The position numbers were made by a program, and so were the translations under genes. Source: JBBIOI01 sp037443425 (GTDB lineage Bacteria; Desulfobacterota; BSN033; UBA1163). From it: a stretch of DNA of 49,650 bases. The DNA lies in NCBI GenBank assembly GCA_037443425.1, contig JBBIOI010000007.1, forward strand, positions 1-49,650. The letters are read 5' to 3'. Each line of letters opens with the position of its first letter. The first letter of the stretch is position 1. The notes under the pieces were generated by a model. That model ran no database searches, was not told the DNA's origin, and saw only the letters and a program-made list of their open reading frames with translations. This document shows positions 25,093 through 34,117 of this stretch, piece by piece.

Positions 25093-25208
25093 TTTGTCCT
25101 CCTTTAATGGCAATTAAATACTTTAAATAAAGTCATTATTTCCATACCATATTTATTCACTTATTTCAAACATTCCCATTTAAATATTTCCAATACCATG
25201 ATTAGTTC

Positions 25209-25760
25209 TCATAAAAGTTTTTCACTACTAAAAGATGCCCCGTGTCGAAGAGCTCCCTTTTTTATTCTAATCATGATTTTAGTTAAGATATAACCAAAAA
25301 AGGCTCCAGCTATAACATCTGTAGGGAAATGAAGATAAAGGTAAACCCTTGTCCAGCAAATAATTAATGCAACAATAAAAAATTTTAGTCTATATCGAGG
25401 GAACCAATAGCTAAGGATGGTTGCCATCATAAATGCATACGTAGCATGGGCACTCGGGAAACTCGGGTCAAAAACCTCTGCCTTTGTTACATAGATTTTT
25501 GGTAAGGATTGTAGAAAAAAAAGAGGTCTCTCTCTCTGAATGAGGTATTTTAAGCCATAAATGAGGAAAGATTGGATAAAATAAATAGTAACAAGAGAGA
25601 AAAGGATTCTCCTATTCTTAGTTAATATCCAACTCAATAAGATAAATAAGATAACAGCAATATGACTTCCCAGATAGGTTAACCATGGAAAGATATAATC
25701 AAATAAGGTGAATTTCCAAAATCCATTAATCCATAGGACAAATTTTAATTCAAGGTCCAT
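25209..25760 (-). CDS. PAP2-superfamily membrane phosphatase
   Basis: The 183-residue protein has about five hydrophobic helices and the PAP2 motifs: KYLIQRERP, PSFPSAHATYAF and TRVYLYLHFPTDVIAG. The central motif has SAH instead of SGH, and the last has Thr for the first Ser. It probably dephosphorylates a lipid phosphate such as undecaprenyl pyrophosphate. It follows an HAD phosphatase gene by 21 bases on the same strand. Confidence 0.85.
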   Translation of the reverse strand: MDLELKFVLWINGFWKFTLFDYIFPWLTYLGSHIAVILFILLSWILTKNRRILFSLVTIYFIQSFLIYGLKYLIQRERPLFFLQSLPKIYVTKAEVFDPSFPSAHATYAFMMATILSYWFPRYRLKFFIVALIICWTRVYLYLHFPTDVIAGAFFGYILTKIMIRIKKGALRHGASFSSEKLL

Positions 25761-25781
25761 TAGGTAAGGTGTCAGATTTCC

Positions 25782-26429
25782 TTAAAATGGTAATCTAAAA
25801 ATGATATCAGAGAGATTATCACTATTGATACAAACCGTTGCTATCTTTTCAAGCTCAGGACACGAGGGATTAAAAGCAATGGAAAAACCGACCCTTTTAA
25901 ACATTTCAATGTCACCATGACTGTCTCCAATAGCAATGGTTTGTCCTGGGGTTATCCCAAATTTATTGCATATCCTATCAACCCACTCAGCTTTTCTATC
26001 ATAATAAACTTTTATATCAACCTTTCCTGTAAGGGTCCCATTTTCATAGAGAAGATCGTTCGATATTGAATAGTCGAACCCATACTTTTTAGAGACAAAG
26101 TCAGAAAGTAGAGAGAGACCCGATGATATAATCGAGATCTTTAATTGCTTTTCTTTTAGATAACCTGTTAGTTCATTTACCCCTTGATAAAAAGGAACGG
26201 TTTTAATGATATTCAGTAATTCTTCCACCTTCATTCCTTTCCAGACCATCGCATCCAATTCACAGAAACGCTCATATGATATCTCTCCAGATAGAAACTG
26301 TTCCTGATACTTTTCGGCAAATCCATACCATTTCCCAAGCCTTTTATGGATATACTCCCAGATAGATCGCTCTTTTGTAAGAGTACCATCAAGATCAAAT
26401 ATAACAAGTTTGAAATCCAGTTGTTTCAT
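25782..26429 (-). CDS. HAD-IB family phosphatase, SerB-like
   Basis: The 215-residue protein has motif I FDLDGTLT (residues 10-17), motif II IISSGLS and motif III AIGDSHGDIEMF. The helical cap between motifs I and II is like that of phosphoserine phosphatase. It could be SerB or a relative acting on another small phosphate ester. The ATG overlaps the stop of the molybdopterin oxidoreductase gene by one base. Confidence 0.82.
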   Translation of the reverse strand: MKQLDFKLVIFDLDGTLTKERSIWEYIHKRLGKWYGFAEKYQEQFLSGEISYERFCELDAMVWKGMKVEELLNIIKTVPFYQGVNELTGYLKEKQLKISIISSGLSLLSDFVSKKYGFDYSISNDLLYENGTLTGKVDIKVYYDRKAEWVDRICNKFGITPGQTIAIGDSHGDIEMFKRVGFSIAFNPSCPELEKIATVCINSDNLSDIIFRLPF

Positions 26430-29086
26430 CAGTCATTCCATATTAGATTTATGCACCTTCCAATACATACATCTACACAAGCTGGTTTTTTACCTCTGTC
26501 AATTCTATGATAACAGAGATTACATTTTCCTGCTATCCCTTTTTCCGGATTGAAAAACATTACTCCAAAAGGACAGGCATCGATACATGCCTTACAACCC
26601 GTACAGATATCTTGATCAATAATTACGATTCCGTCAGGCCTCCGATAAATTGCATTTACAGGACATGCCTCCTTACATTGGGGCTGAGAACATTGTATGC
26701 AGTAAACGGGATAATAGGTTAGTTTTAATTTCCCATCTAAAGATTCTACCCCTTTTGTCCGTATTCGGATCCATCTTGACCCTGCTGGTAAGTTATTTTC
26801 TTGTTTACAGGCCAGTTCACATGCATCGCATCCCCAGCACATTTCTTCATCGATTTTAAGAAAAAATCTTCCTTTCTTCTTTGACTCTTCTTTCTCTTTT
26901 TGTATAAAGACCGAGAGGTCACAATCTTTTTCTAAATGATTTGAATGAAAGGATTTACTCAAAATATGATTCACGGACTTCTTTATATTGCAAAGCAGAA
27001 CCCTAAGATTTGTTGCACCCATTGCAGGATCACAGCCTTCTGGATCATTATCTGTAAGGAGGTTTATATTTGAGTGCATCCAGCTATGATCTGGAGAATC
27101 TTTTTCAGGAAACCACCAGGCATGTTGAGCCCCTATTACCCGCTGGTCTATCCCTAATGTCAATTTTGCCTTTTGAAGGCATCTACCCCGTGGAGATTCG
27201 ATCAAAACCCAATCTCCTTCTTCAATCCCTTCCTTTTTCGCTGTTTCTGGGTGTATCTCTACATAAGGCTCAGGAAGAAGTTCTCTAAGCCATGGAATCT
27301 GCCGATGTTCTGAATGGAAAAAGGCTGTTGGCCTCATTCCAGTGATCAGTATATATGGATATTTTTCTAAAAGGTCGGGTCTACTTATGGGTGATTCTGG
27401 AGGTTCTCTAAATTGGGGAAGCGGATCGTATCCCCATTTCTCCATTATTGTAGAGTAAAGTTCCAGTTTCCTTGTTGGAGTAGAAAACCCCTTTTTTAAG
27501 TATTTTCTATACTCCATCTTTCCCTTTAAGTAGCCAAGCTTGTAAAATTCTTCAAAGTTTAGACCCGAAGGTGAAAGGATTGAATTTAAGGCATCATGAA
27601 TCGATGGCCACCAATATTCTTTCATTCCCATCCTGTTAGCAAGCTCATTAAGTATCTCATGGTCTGATTTACATTGCCCAATCTGGACAACCTTTTTTCG
27701 GGCTAAGGCATATCCATGTCTTTTCCAAATCTCTGCGACATAATCCATCTCAAGCCATGTGGCTGAAGGAAGGACAATATCAGCAAGCTGAGCTGTTGGA
27801 GTTAAGAAGAAGTCTGAGACAACAAGAAAATCAACTTTTTTCAGGGCCTTATAAACCATTGAGGCATTTGCCCTTGTCAGGACAGGATTTGAAGAGATAA
27901 GAAATAACATCTTAACAGGATATGGCCTTTCATTGATTATTGCCTCCCATACGAATCTTGGATTGATAATTGCAAATGCATCTGCAAGTTTAAATCTATC
28001 TGCCCCGAGTCTTTTCTTTCTCTGTTCAGGAGGAAGGATACGGTGGAGTCCGAGTTCACTGGCATTCATAACAGGTGGTGGAACATGGAAGACCATTCCT
28101 CCCGGGACATCTATATTTCCGGTTATAGCAGAAAGGGCTATAAGTGCACGGTTGCTATCTATGCAGTTAATTGTCTGTTCAATGGCAACCCCCCACTGAA
28201 TGCATGCTGGTTTAGTCGTTGCAAATAATATTGCTGCCTTGCGGATCTTATCCTCGGAAACCCATGTTATTTTTGAGACCCTTTCTGGTGGATACTCTTT
28301 TACCCTTTCAACAAAATCTTTCCATCCAAAGACCCAGTTTTCAACAAAATCCTTTTCATATAGATTCTCTTTAATGATTATATGAGCCATCCCAAGGGCA
28401 AGCGCAACATCTGTTCCGGGTCTTATCTGAAGCCATAGATCTGCTCGATCAGCAAGTTTTGTAAAACGTGGATCAACAACAATAAGTTTTGCTCCTTTTA
28501 AAAGTGCATCAGAAAGGTAAACACCCTTATATTCATCCGGATTTGAGATAATCGAGTTATTCCCCCAGACCATGATACATTTAGGATTTCCTTCATAATC
28601 ACAGACAGGCAAGTTTCCACAGGTAATTATTGATATAGATAGCCGTGGGCCATAACACATGTGCCCGGCAGTAAGCACATTGGGAGTTCCAACTGTATTT
28701 GCGAATCTGTAAATAAAGGCCTCATTATCACGACCTGTTCCGTAACCGAGTACTATAGATTCTGCCCCATAATTATTTTTGTATTCATTTATTTTAGATA
28801 TAATGATATCATATGCTTCATCCCATGATATTCTTTCCCATTGGCCCAATCCCTTAGCCCCTTTTCTTTTTAAAGGATAAAGCAAACGATCAGGATGATA
28901 GGCCAGTTGTATTGAAGCAATCCCTTTTGGACATAGGGTTCCTCGACTTATGGGAGATTCTGGGTCTCCCTCAATCTTAACCACCTTCCCATCCCCTACA
29001 TAGACTAAAACGCCACATCCTCCATGACAGATTCGACAATGGCTTCTAACAATCTTCTCATTTTGATCATTAATTTGGTTCTCCAT
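26429..29086 (-). CDS. molybdopterin oxidoreductase fused to a DmsB-type ferredoxin domain
   Basis: The 885-residue protein has an N-terminal [4Fe-4S] site (CRICHGGCG and LCPKG: Cys17, 20, 24 and 52 from ATG 29086) and a bis-MGD catalytic core. In GHMCYGPRL the Cys (~144) probably ligates Mo or W. From about residue 740 a DmsB/HybA-like module follows with several Cys clusters (CWGCDACELACKQ, CIQCSQPQCKEACP, CTGCKACIDACPFG, CNLC), so catalytic and electron-transfer subunits are fused. No Tat signal is present, so it is cytoplasmic. Substrate is unknown. ATG 29086 is preferred; GAGG lies 9 bases upstream. Confidence 0.88.
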   Translation of the reverse strand: MENQINDQNEKIVRSHCRICHGGCGVLVYVGDGKVVKIEGDPESPISRGTLCPKGIASIQLAYHPDRLLYPLKRKGAKGLGQWERISWDEAYDIIISKINEYKNNYGAESIVLGYGTGRDNEAFIYRFANTVGTPNVLTAGHMCYGPRLSISIITCGNLPVCDYEGNPKCIMVWGNNSIISNPDEYKGVYLSDALLKGAKLIVVDPRFTKLADRADLWLQIRPGTDVALALGMAHIIIKENLYEKDFVENWVFGWKDFVERVKEYPPERVSKITWVSEDKIRKAAILFATTKPACIQWGVAIEQTINCIDSNRALIALSAITGNIDVPGGMVFHVPPPVMNASELGLHRILPPEQRKKRLGADRFKLADAFAIINPRFVWEAIINERPYPVKMLFLISSNPVLTRANASMVYKALKKVDFLVVSDFFLTPTAQLADIVLPSATWLEMDYVAEIWKRHGYALARKKVVQIGQCKSDHEILNELANRMGMKEYWWPSIHDALNSILSPSGLNFEEFYKLGYLKGKMEYRKYLKKGFSTPTRKLELYSTIMEKWGYDPLPQFREPPESPISRPDLLEKYPYILITGMRPTAFFHSEHRQIPWLRELLPEPYVEIHPETAKKEGIEEGDWVLIESPRGRCLQKAKLTLGIDQRVIGAQHAWWFPEKDSPDHSWMHSNINLLTDNDPEGCDPAMGATNLRVLLCNIKKSVNHILSKSFHSNHLEKDCDLSVFIQKEKEESKKKGRFFLKIDEEMCWGCDACELACKQENNLPAGSRWIRIRTKGVESLDGKLKLTYYPVYCIQCSQPQCKEACPVNAIYRRPDGIVIIDQDICTGCKACIDACPFGVMFFNPEKGIAGKCNLCYHRIDRGKKPACVDVCIGRCINLIWND

Positions 29087-29161
29087 CAATATTTACCTCA
29101 TCCAAAAATTAATCTATTTTATTAAATGAAAATTTATAAAAAATCAATTCGGTAATAGAAT

Positions 29162-29956
29162 CTATTGTTTAATAGCCTTTGAGATGTTAAGGATGAAATC
29201 TCCCACAGTCTTAGTAAGTTCTGGCCGATTGAGGTTTTCCTCGATAATCTTTATAATTGCACTTCCAATAATAATCCCATCTGCAGAACGAGATATTATT
29301 CGGGCCTGCTCAGGATTTGAGATTCCAAAACCTACTACTATTGGTTTTTCGCTGACAAGCCTTATCTCTTTTATCCTTTCTTCAATATGACTGGCTAAAC
29401 CTTCCCTAATTCCCGTTACCCCAGTAAATTGGACGTAGTAAAGAAACCCAGTGGTTACACTTGAGATATATTTAATTCTGAGAATCGGTGTTGTAGGAGA
29501 GGCAAGAAATATCGTATCAATTTTTACCCTTCTTGTCTCTCTAATCCATGGTCCCGCCTCTTCTGGTGGAAGATCAGAGATGATTACTCCATCCACTCCG
29601 TGATCCTTACATTTCTCGGCAAATCTTCTTAAACCGAATTGAAAGATGGGATTGTAGTAGGACATGAGAATCAGGGGGGGTGTTTTAAAGTCGAGTCTTT
29701 TTAAAAGATCAAAGATTTTTTCAATATTGAAACTATTTTTGAGGGCCCTTTGAGAAGAAGCCTGGATGACCTTACCATCTGCAATAGGATCTGAAAATGG
29801 GATACCAAGCTCAATTAAATCTGCTCCAGCATCAATCATGTGATATATCAGATCTATGGTAATTTCTGGTGAAGGGTCACCAGCCATTAAAAAAGGGATT
29901 AATGCCTTTTGATTTTGACTCCTTAGGTTTTCAAATACCTTTCCTATTCTACTCAT
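29162..29956 (-). CDS. trpA: tryptophan synthase alpha chain
   Basis: The 264-residue subunit releases indole from indole-3-glycerol phosphate. The catalytic acid lies in LIELGIPFSDPIADG and the second Asp in GVDGVIISDLPPEE; the phosphate loop is GFGISNPEQ and IIGSAI. ATG 29956 is chosen because it lies in AATGAGTAG at the end of trpB, giving an 8-base overlap. A longer frame back to 30004 would run deep into trpB. It closes the trp operon. Confidence 0.95.
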   Translation of the reverse strand: MSRIGKVFENLRSQNQKALIPFLMAGDPSPEITIDLIYHMIDAGADLIELGIPFSDPIADGKVIQASSQRALKNSFNIEKIFDLLKRLDFKTPPLILMSYYNPIFQFGLRRFAEKCKDHGVDGVIISDLPPEEAGPWIRETRRVKIDTIFLASPTTPILRIKYISSVTTGFLYYVQFTGVTGIREGLASHIEERIKEIRLVSEKPIVVGFGISNPEQARIISRSADGIIIGSAIIKIIEENLNRPELTKTVGDFILNISKAIKQ

Positions 29957-31139
29957 TTGCTTCTCCAACTTTCTCTGAAATGGAGGATATGTCTTTATCT
30001 CCACGGCCTGAAAGGTTGACTATGATGATCTGGTTTTTCTCCATTTTAGGGGCTACCTTTTTTAGGTAGGCAATAGCGTGGGCACTTTCAAGGGCAGACA
30101 TTATTCCTTCTGTTTGCGAAAGTGTATAAAATGCATCCAATGCCTCTTCATCACTTACCGTAACATACTCAGCCCTTTTTAATTCTTTATAATAAGAATG
30201 TTCTGGCCCAACTCCTGGATAATCCAATCCAGGTGCAATTGAATGTGTGCCTGATATATTTCCATAGGTGTCCTGTAAAATATAGCTTATTGAGCCATGG
30301 AGTATCCCTAAGGAACCAAAATTAAGTGATGCCCCATGATTTTGAGGACTCAATCCTTTACCCCCTGCCTCAACACCTATAAAACGAACATTATCTTTGA
30401 AGAATGGATGAAATATGCCAATGGCGTTACTTCCCCCTCCAACACATGCAATAATTGTGTCAGGTAGCCTTCCTTCCTTTAAAAGGATCTGCCTTTTTAC
30501 TTCCTTTCCAATCACAGATTGAAAATCTCTTACAATCATAGGATATGGATGTGGGCCTACAACAGAACCTATGAGGTAATGGGTATTATCAATATTTGTA
30601 ACCCAATCCCTTATTGCCTCATTTATTGCATCCTTAAGGGTTTTGCTCCCGGATGAAACAGAAATTACTTCAGCACCTAATAGCCTCATTCTCATAACAT
30701 TCAATGATTGCCTTCTAATATCTTCTTCTCCCATATAGATGGTGCATTTTAGTCCTAAAAGAGAGGCTGAAGTAGCGGATGCAACACCATGTTGGCCTGC
30801 ACCTGTTTCCGCAACGATTCTCTGTTTTCTCATCTTTTTAGCCAGTAAGCACTGACCAAGAGTGTTATTAATCTTATGTGCCCCTGTATGTGTTAAGTCT
30901 TCACGTTTAAGGTAGATCTTTGGGCCTTTAAGCCTTTCTGTTAGATTTTTGGCAAAATATAGAGGTGTTGGTCTTCCTGCGAAATCCCTTAAATAAGTAT
31001 TTAGTTCTTTTTTGAATGATCGATCTTTTTTTAATTTGATGTATACTCTTTCAAGTTCAATAAGTGGCTGTATTAATGTTTCAGGGACAAATCTTCCTCC
31101 AAAGATTCCGAAATACCCTTTTCTATCAGGTAGCCTCAT
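29949..31139 (-). CDS. trpB: tryptophan synthase beta chain
   Basis: The 396-residue PLP enzyme joins indole with serine. The PLP Lys lies in LTHTGAHKINNTLGQ, the phosphate loop in CVGGGSNAIG and the catalytic Glu in AETGAGQHGVA. It is the classic TrpB1 form. Its ATG overlaps the trpF stop in ATGA, and its end overlaps trpA. Confidence 0.96.
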   Translation of the reverse strand: MRLPDRKGYFGIFGGRFVPETLIQPLIELERVYIKLKKDRSFKKELNTYLRDFAGRPTPLYFAKNLTERLKGPKIYLKREDLTHTGAHKINNTLGQCLLAKKMRKQRIVAETGAGQHGVASATSASLLGLKCTIYMGEEDIRRQSLNVMRMRLLGAEVISVSSGSKTLKDAINEAIRDWVTNIDNTHYLIGSVVGPHPYPMIVRDFQSVIGKEVKRQILLKEGRLPDTIIACVGGGSNAIGIFHPFFKDNVRFIGVEAGGKGLSPQNHGASLNFGSLGILHGSISYILQDTYGNISGTHSIAPGLDYPGVGPEHSYYKELKRAEYVTVSDEEALDAFYTLSQTEGIMSALESAHAIAYLKKVAPKMEKNQIIIVNLSGRGDKDISSISEKVGEANE

Positions 31140-31747
31140 CTTAGCGATTTTACCTCCATTACGAAATTAACCATTTTTGAGAAGTCCTTTCTCCCCTCGA
31201 TCTTTTCTACACCTGAACAGACATCAACACCCCAGGGACTTACTTTTTTTATTGCCTCTCTGACATTTAGAGGATTTAATCCTCCTGAGAGGATAAACTC
31301 TTTTAATCCTTTTGCCTTTAGGGCTATATCCCACGAAAATGTCTTTCCTGTCCCGCCCGCCTTTGAAGTACTATAAGTATCAAGAAGTATAAAATGATCC
31401 TTGAATCTCTTAATCTCTTCAATATCTTTATAATCTCTAATATGAATTGCCTTTATTACTGGAAGATCAAACCCTTTACAATAATCAGGTGTTTCATTTC
31501 CATTGAATTGAAGAAGGTTTAAACCACAGTAATTTGCAATCCTTTTAACTTTTTCCATCTCTTCGTTGACAAAAACTCCAACTTTAAAGAGATGCTCCGG
31601 AAGTATATCAATAATCCTTTTGGCAATTTCAGGTTCAATCCTTCTTGGACTCGGGGCAAATATAAAGCCGACTGCATTTACCCCAAGTCGAGAGGCATTA
31701 ATTGCATCTTCTGAGTTTGTAATTCCACAGATCTTAATCCACGTCAT
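31136..31747 (-). CDS. trpF: phosphoribosylanthranilate isomerase
   Basis: The 203-residue TIM barrel has the catalytic Cys in KICGITN and the general acid Asp in ILLDTYS. The C-terminal phosphate loop is ILSGGLNPLNV and GVDVCSGVE. It overlaps trpC by 14 bases and trpB by 4, so the trp genes are tightly coupled. Confidence 0.94.
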   Translation of the reverse strand: MTWIKICGITNSEDAINASRLGVNAVGFIFAPSPRRIEPEIAKRIIDILPEHLFKVGVFVNEEMEKVKRIANYCGLNLLQFNGNETPDYCKGFDLPVIKAIHIRDYKDIEEIKRFKDHFILLDTYSTSKAGGTGKTFSWDIALKAKGLKEFILSGGLNPLNVREAIKKVSPWGVDVCSGVEKIEGRKDFSKMVNFVMEVKSLR

Positions 31748-32516
31748 GAGTGATTAACTCCCTCATCGTTACTAAAGGATCTGTGCTTCGCATCAATGTC
31801 TCACCAACCAGAATCCCACTTACCCCCGCCTGTTTTAGCAATTGAACATCTTTTTTTGTCTTAATCCCACTTTCGCTTATCACCTTTATTTTTGAGGGGG
31901 TCCATTTTATTAAACGCAATGTTGTTTTTATATCGACTTCAAATGTCTTTAGATTGCGATTATTAATCCCAATCAAAGGGAGATTGAGGTTTGAGATTTT
32001 ATCAAACTCGTTTTCAGTATGAATCTCCACAAGGGGTGTTAATTTAAGACTTATTGAAAGATCGATAAAATCCTTTAATTCTTCTCGATCTAATAAACAG
32101 GCGATAAGAAGTATGGCATCAGCTCCAAATGCCCTACCTTCATATATTTGAAAGGGATCTATTATAAAATCTTTTTGTAATACAGGAAGCGATGTCTTTT
32201 CTTTCACGTCCCTGATAAATGAAAGCTTCCCTTTAAAATACTCTTTTTCTGTAAGTACAGAAATCCCTGAAGCCCCACCCTTTTCATAGATTGAGGCCAT
32301 CAGGCAGTGATCTATTTTATCATTTATAATTCCACAGGAAGGAGAGGCATGTTTAATCTCGGCAATAATAGAAATGGATGAGGAGTCAAGAGCGGCCATG
32401 AAGTTTCTTGGATCTGGTTGGTTTGAAATTAGTTCTTCAAGATCGCTTAAACTTTGAATCGATTTTTTTTCTTTGATCTCCTGCCTTTTCTTTTTAATTA
32501 TATCATCGATGAACAT
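31734..32516 (-). CDS. trpC: indole-3-glycerol phosphate synthase
   Basis: The 260-residue TIM barrel has the family Lys residues in IAEIKHASPSCGII and LQKDFIIDPFQIYE, with the Asn in GINNRNLKTFEVD and the phosphate loop VSGILVGETLM. It converts CdRP to indole-3-glycerol phosphate. It lies 10 bases after trpD. Confidence 0.95.
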   Translation of the reverse strand: MFIDDIIKKKRQEIKEKKSIQSLSDLEELISNQPDPRNFMAALDSSSISIIAEIKHASPSCGIINDKIDHCLMASIYEKGGASGISVLTEKEYFKGKLSFIRDVKEKTSLPVLQKDFIIDPFQIYEGRAFGADAILLIACLLDREELKDFIDLSISLKLTPLVEIHTENEFDKISNLNLPLIGINNRNLKTFEVDIKTTLRLIKWTPSKIKVISESGIKTKKDVQLLKQAGVSGILVGETLMRSTDPLVTMRELITHDVD

Positions 32517-32526
32517 CTCATCCTCC

Positions 32527-33543
32527 TTAACTTAACCTCGAAAATTCCTGTAACTCATTAAGCTTCTTTCTTGCATTTCCTGAATCGATTACATCGATTG
32601 CCATTTTTATCCCTTCATTAAAGGTAGAAACCTTATCAGCCATTATAAAAACCGCAGCAGAATTTAAGAGGACAATATCCCTTTGGGGTCCCTTCATCCC
32701 ATTGAGGATATTAATAATTATTCTTGCATTTTCCCAAGATGAACCACCACAGACCGAATCAATAGGTGATCTTTTTAAGCCAAACATTTCGGGCTCGATT
32801 ATATATGTCTCAATTGATCCATTCTTAAGTTCAGAAACTATTGTCCTGCCTGAAATGCTTATTTCGTCACATCCTTCTTCACTATGTACTACCATAGCCC
32901 TTTTGCTTCCAAGATTCTTAAGTACCTTTGCAATAGATTCGGTCATATCCTTCCTGTAGATACCTGCGAGATGAATTTTGGCCTCTGCAGGATTCGTAAG
33001 TGGACCAAGAAGGTTAAAGACAGTCCTTATTCCAATATCTCTTCTTGGACCAACTGCATATCTTGTAGCGGGATGAAACCTTGGTGCAAAGAGAAATGCC
33101 AATCCAAACTCTTTGAGTGCTAACTCTACCTTTTGAGGAGAAAGGTCAGGGTCTATCCCGAGTGCCTCAAGGACATCGGCACTACCACACCTGCTTGAGA
33201 CAGAACGATTATGGTGTTTTGCAACAACACATCCACCACCTGCCACAACAAAAGCCACTGCTGTTGATATATTGAATGTACCTGTACCGTCTCCACCAGT
33301 TCCGCATGTATCGACAATGGGTTGATTTAGGTTTGTCTCAAGTCTTACAGCATTTTTTCTCATTGCCTTTGCAAATCCTGTTATTTCAAATATAGTTTCT
33401 CCCTTCATTCGTAAAGCAGTAATAAATGATGCTATCTGAGCAGGAGGAACTTCTCCTGTCATGATAAATTCCATTGCCCGAGAAGATTCTTCTTCATTTA
33501 AATCGATTCCTTCAACGACCCTGGCAATAAAATCTTCTAACAT
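32527..33543 (-). CDS. trpD: anthranilate phosphoribosyltransferase
   Basis: The 338-residue enzyme has intact PRPP and anthranilate motifs: DTCGTGGDGTGTFNIST (78-94), AKHHNRSVSSRCGSAD and VGPRRDIGIRTVFNLLGPL, with DEIS for the Mg-binding acids. It overlaps trpG by 32 bases. A degenerate paralogue is the first gene of the operon (35653-36759), but this copy should be the working enzyme. Confidence 0.95.
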   Translation of the reverse strand: MLEDFIARVVEGIDLNEEESSRAMEFIMTGEVPPAQIASFITALRMKGETIFEITGFAKAMRKNAVRLETNLNQPIVDTCGTGGDGTGTFNISTAVAFVVAGGGCVVAKHHNRSVSSRCGSADVLEALGIDPDLSPQKVELALKEFGLAFLFAPRFHPATRYAVGPRRDIGIRTVFNLLGPLTNPAEAKIHLAGIYRKDMTESIAKVLKNLGSKRAMVVHSEEGCDEISISGRTIVSELKNGSIETYIIEPEMFGLKRSPIDSVCGGSSWENARIIINILNGMKGPQRDIVLLNSAAVFIMADKVSTFNEGIKMAIDVIDSGNARKKLNELQEFSRLS

Positions 33544-34117
33544 CGAGATTTACCTCCAGCTCTAAAAAATTTTTCAAGATTGATTTTCCGACCTTAGTCA
33601 TTATCGATTCAGGATGAAACTGAACTCCTTCTATAAGAAATTTACTATGTCTTATTCCCATAATCTCTCCATCAGCGGTTTGAGCAGTAACCTCAAGGCA
33701 GTCAGGTAGCGATTCTCTATCAATCAGTAGAGAATGATATCTAATAGCTACAAAAGGGTTTGGAAGATCTTTATAAATGGTCTTTCCATCATGAAATATA
33801 AGAGAGGTTTTTCCATGCATGAGTCGTGAGGCCTTTACAATTCTTCCTCCAAATGCAGATCCAATACATTGATGTCCCAGGCATACACCGAGTATGGGTA
33901 CTTTCCCAGCCATTTTTAAGATGGCCTCTTCTGAGATACCTGCCTCTTTTGGGGTTCTCGGTCCAGGTGAAATGACAAGCGATGTAGGACTTTTCTTCTC
34001 AATTTCTGTAAGGTCAATCTCATCGTTTCTATAAACCATGCATAATCTTCCAAGCTCTCCAAAATAGTGAACAATGTTGTATGTAAAAGAGTCATAATTA
34101 TCAATAACAAGGATCAT
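33512..34117 (-). CDS. trpG: anthranilate synthase glutaminase component
   Basis: The 201-residue class I amidotransferase has the catalytic Cys in GVCLGHQCIGSAFGG and the His/Glu pair in GVQFHPESIMT. VIDNYDSFTYNIVHY starts the protein, as in TrpG/PabA. It could serve 4-amino-4-deoxychorismate synthase too, as in some bacteria; no pabB was seen. It overlaps trpE by 4 bases. Confidence 0.94.
   Translation of the reverse strand: MILVIDNYDSFTYNIVHYFGELGRLCMVYRNDEIDLTEIEKKSPTSLVISPGPRTPKEAGISEEAILKMAGKVPILGVCLGHQCIGSAFGGRIVKASRLMHGKTSLIFHDGKTIYKDLPNPFVAIRYHSLLIDRESLPDCLEVTAQTADGEIMGIRHSKFLIEGVQFHPESIMTKVGKSILKNFLELEVNLDVRRFYCQGR

Noticed and set aside
29087..29161. Terminator between trpA and the molybdopterin oxidoreductase gene
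   Set aside because: The gap is AT-rich but no GC-rich hairpin was found, so readthrough from trp cannot be excluded.
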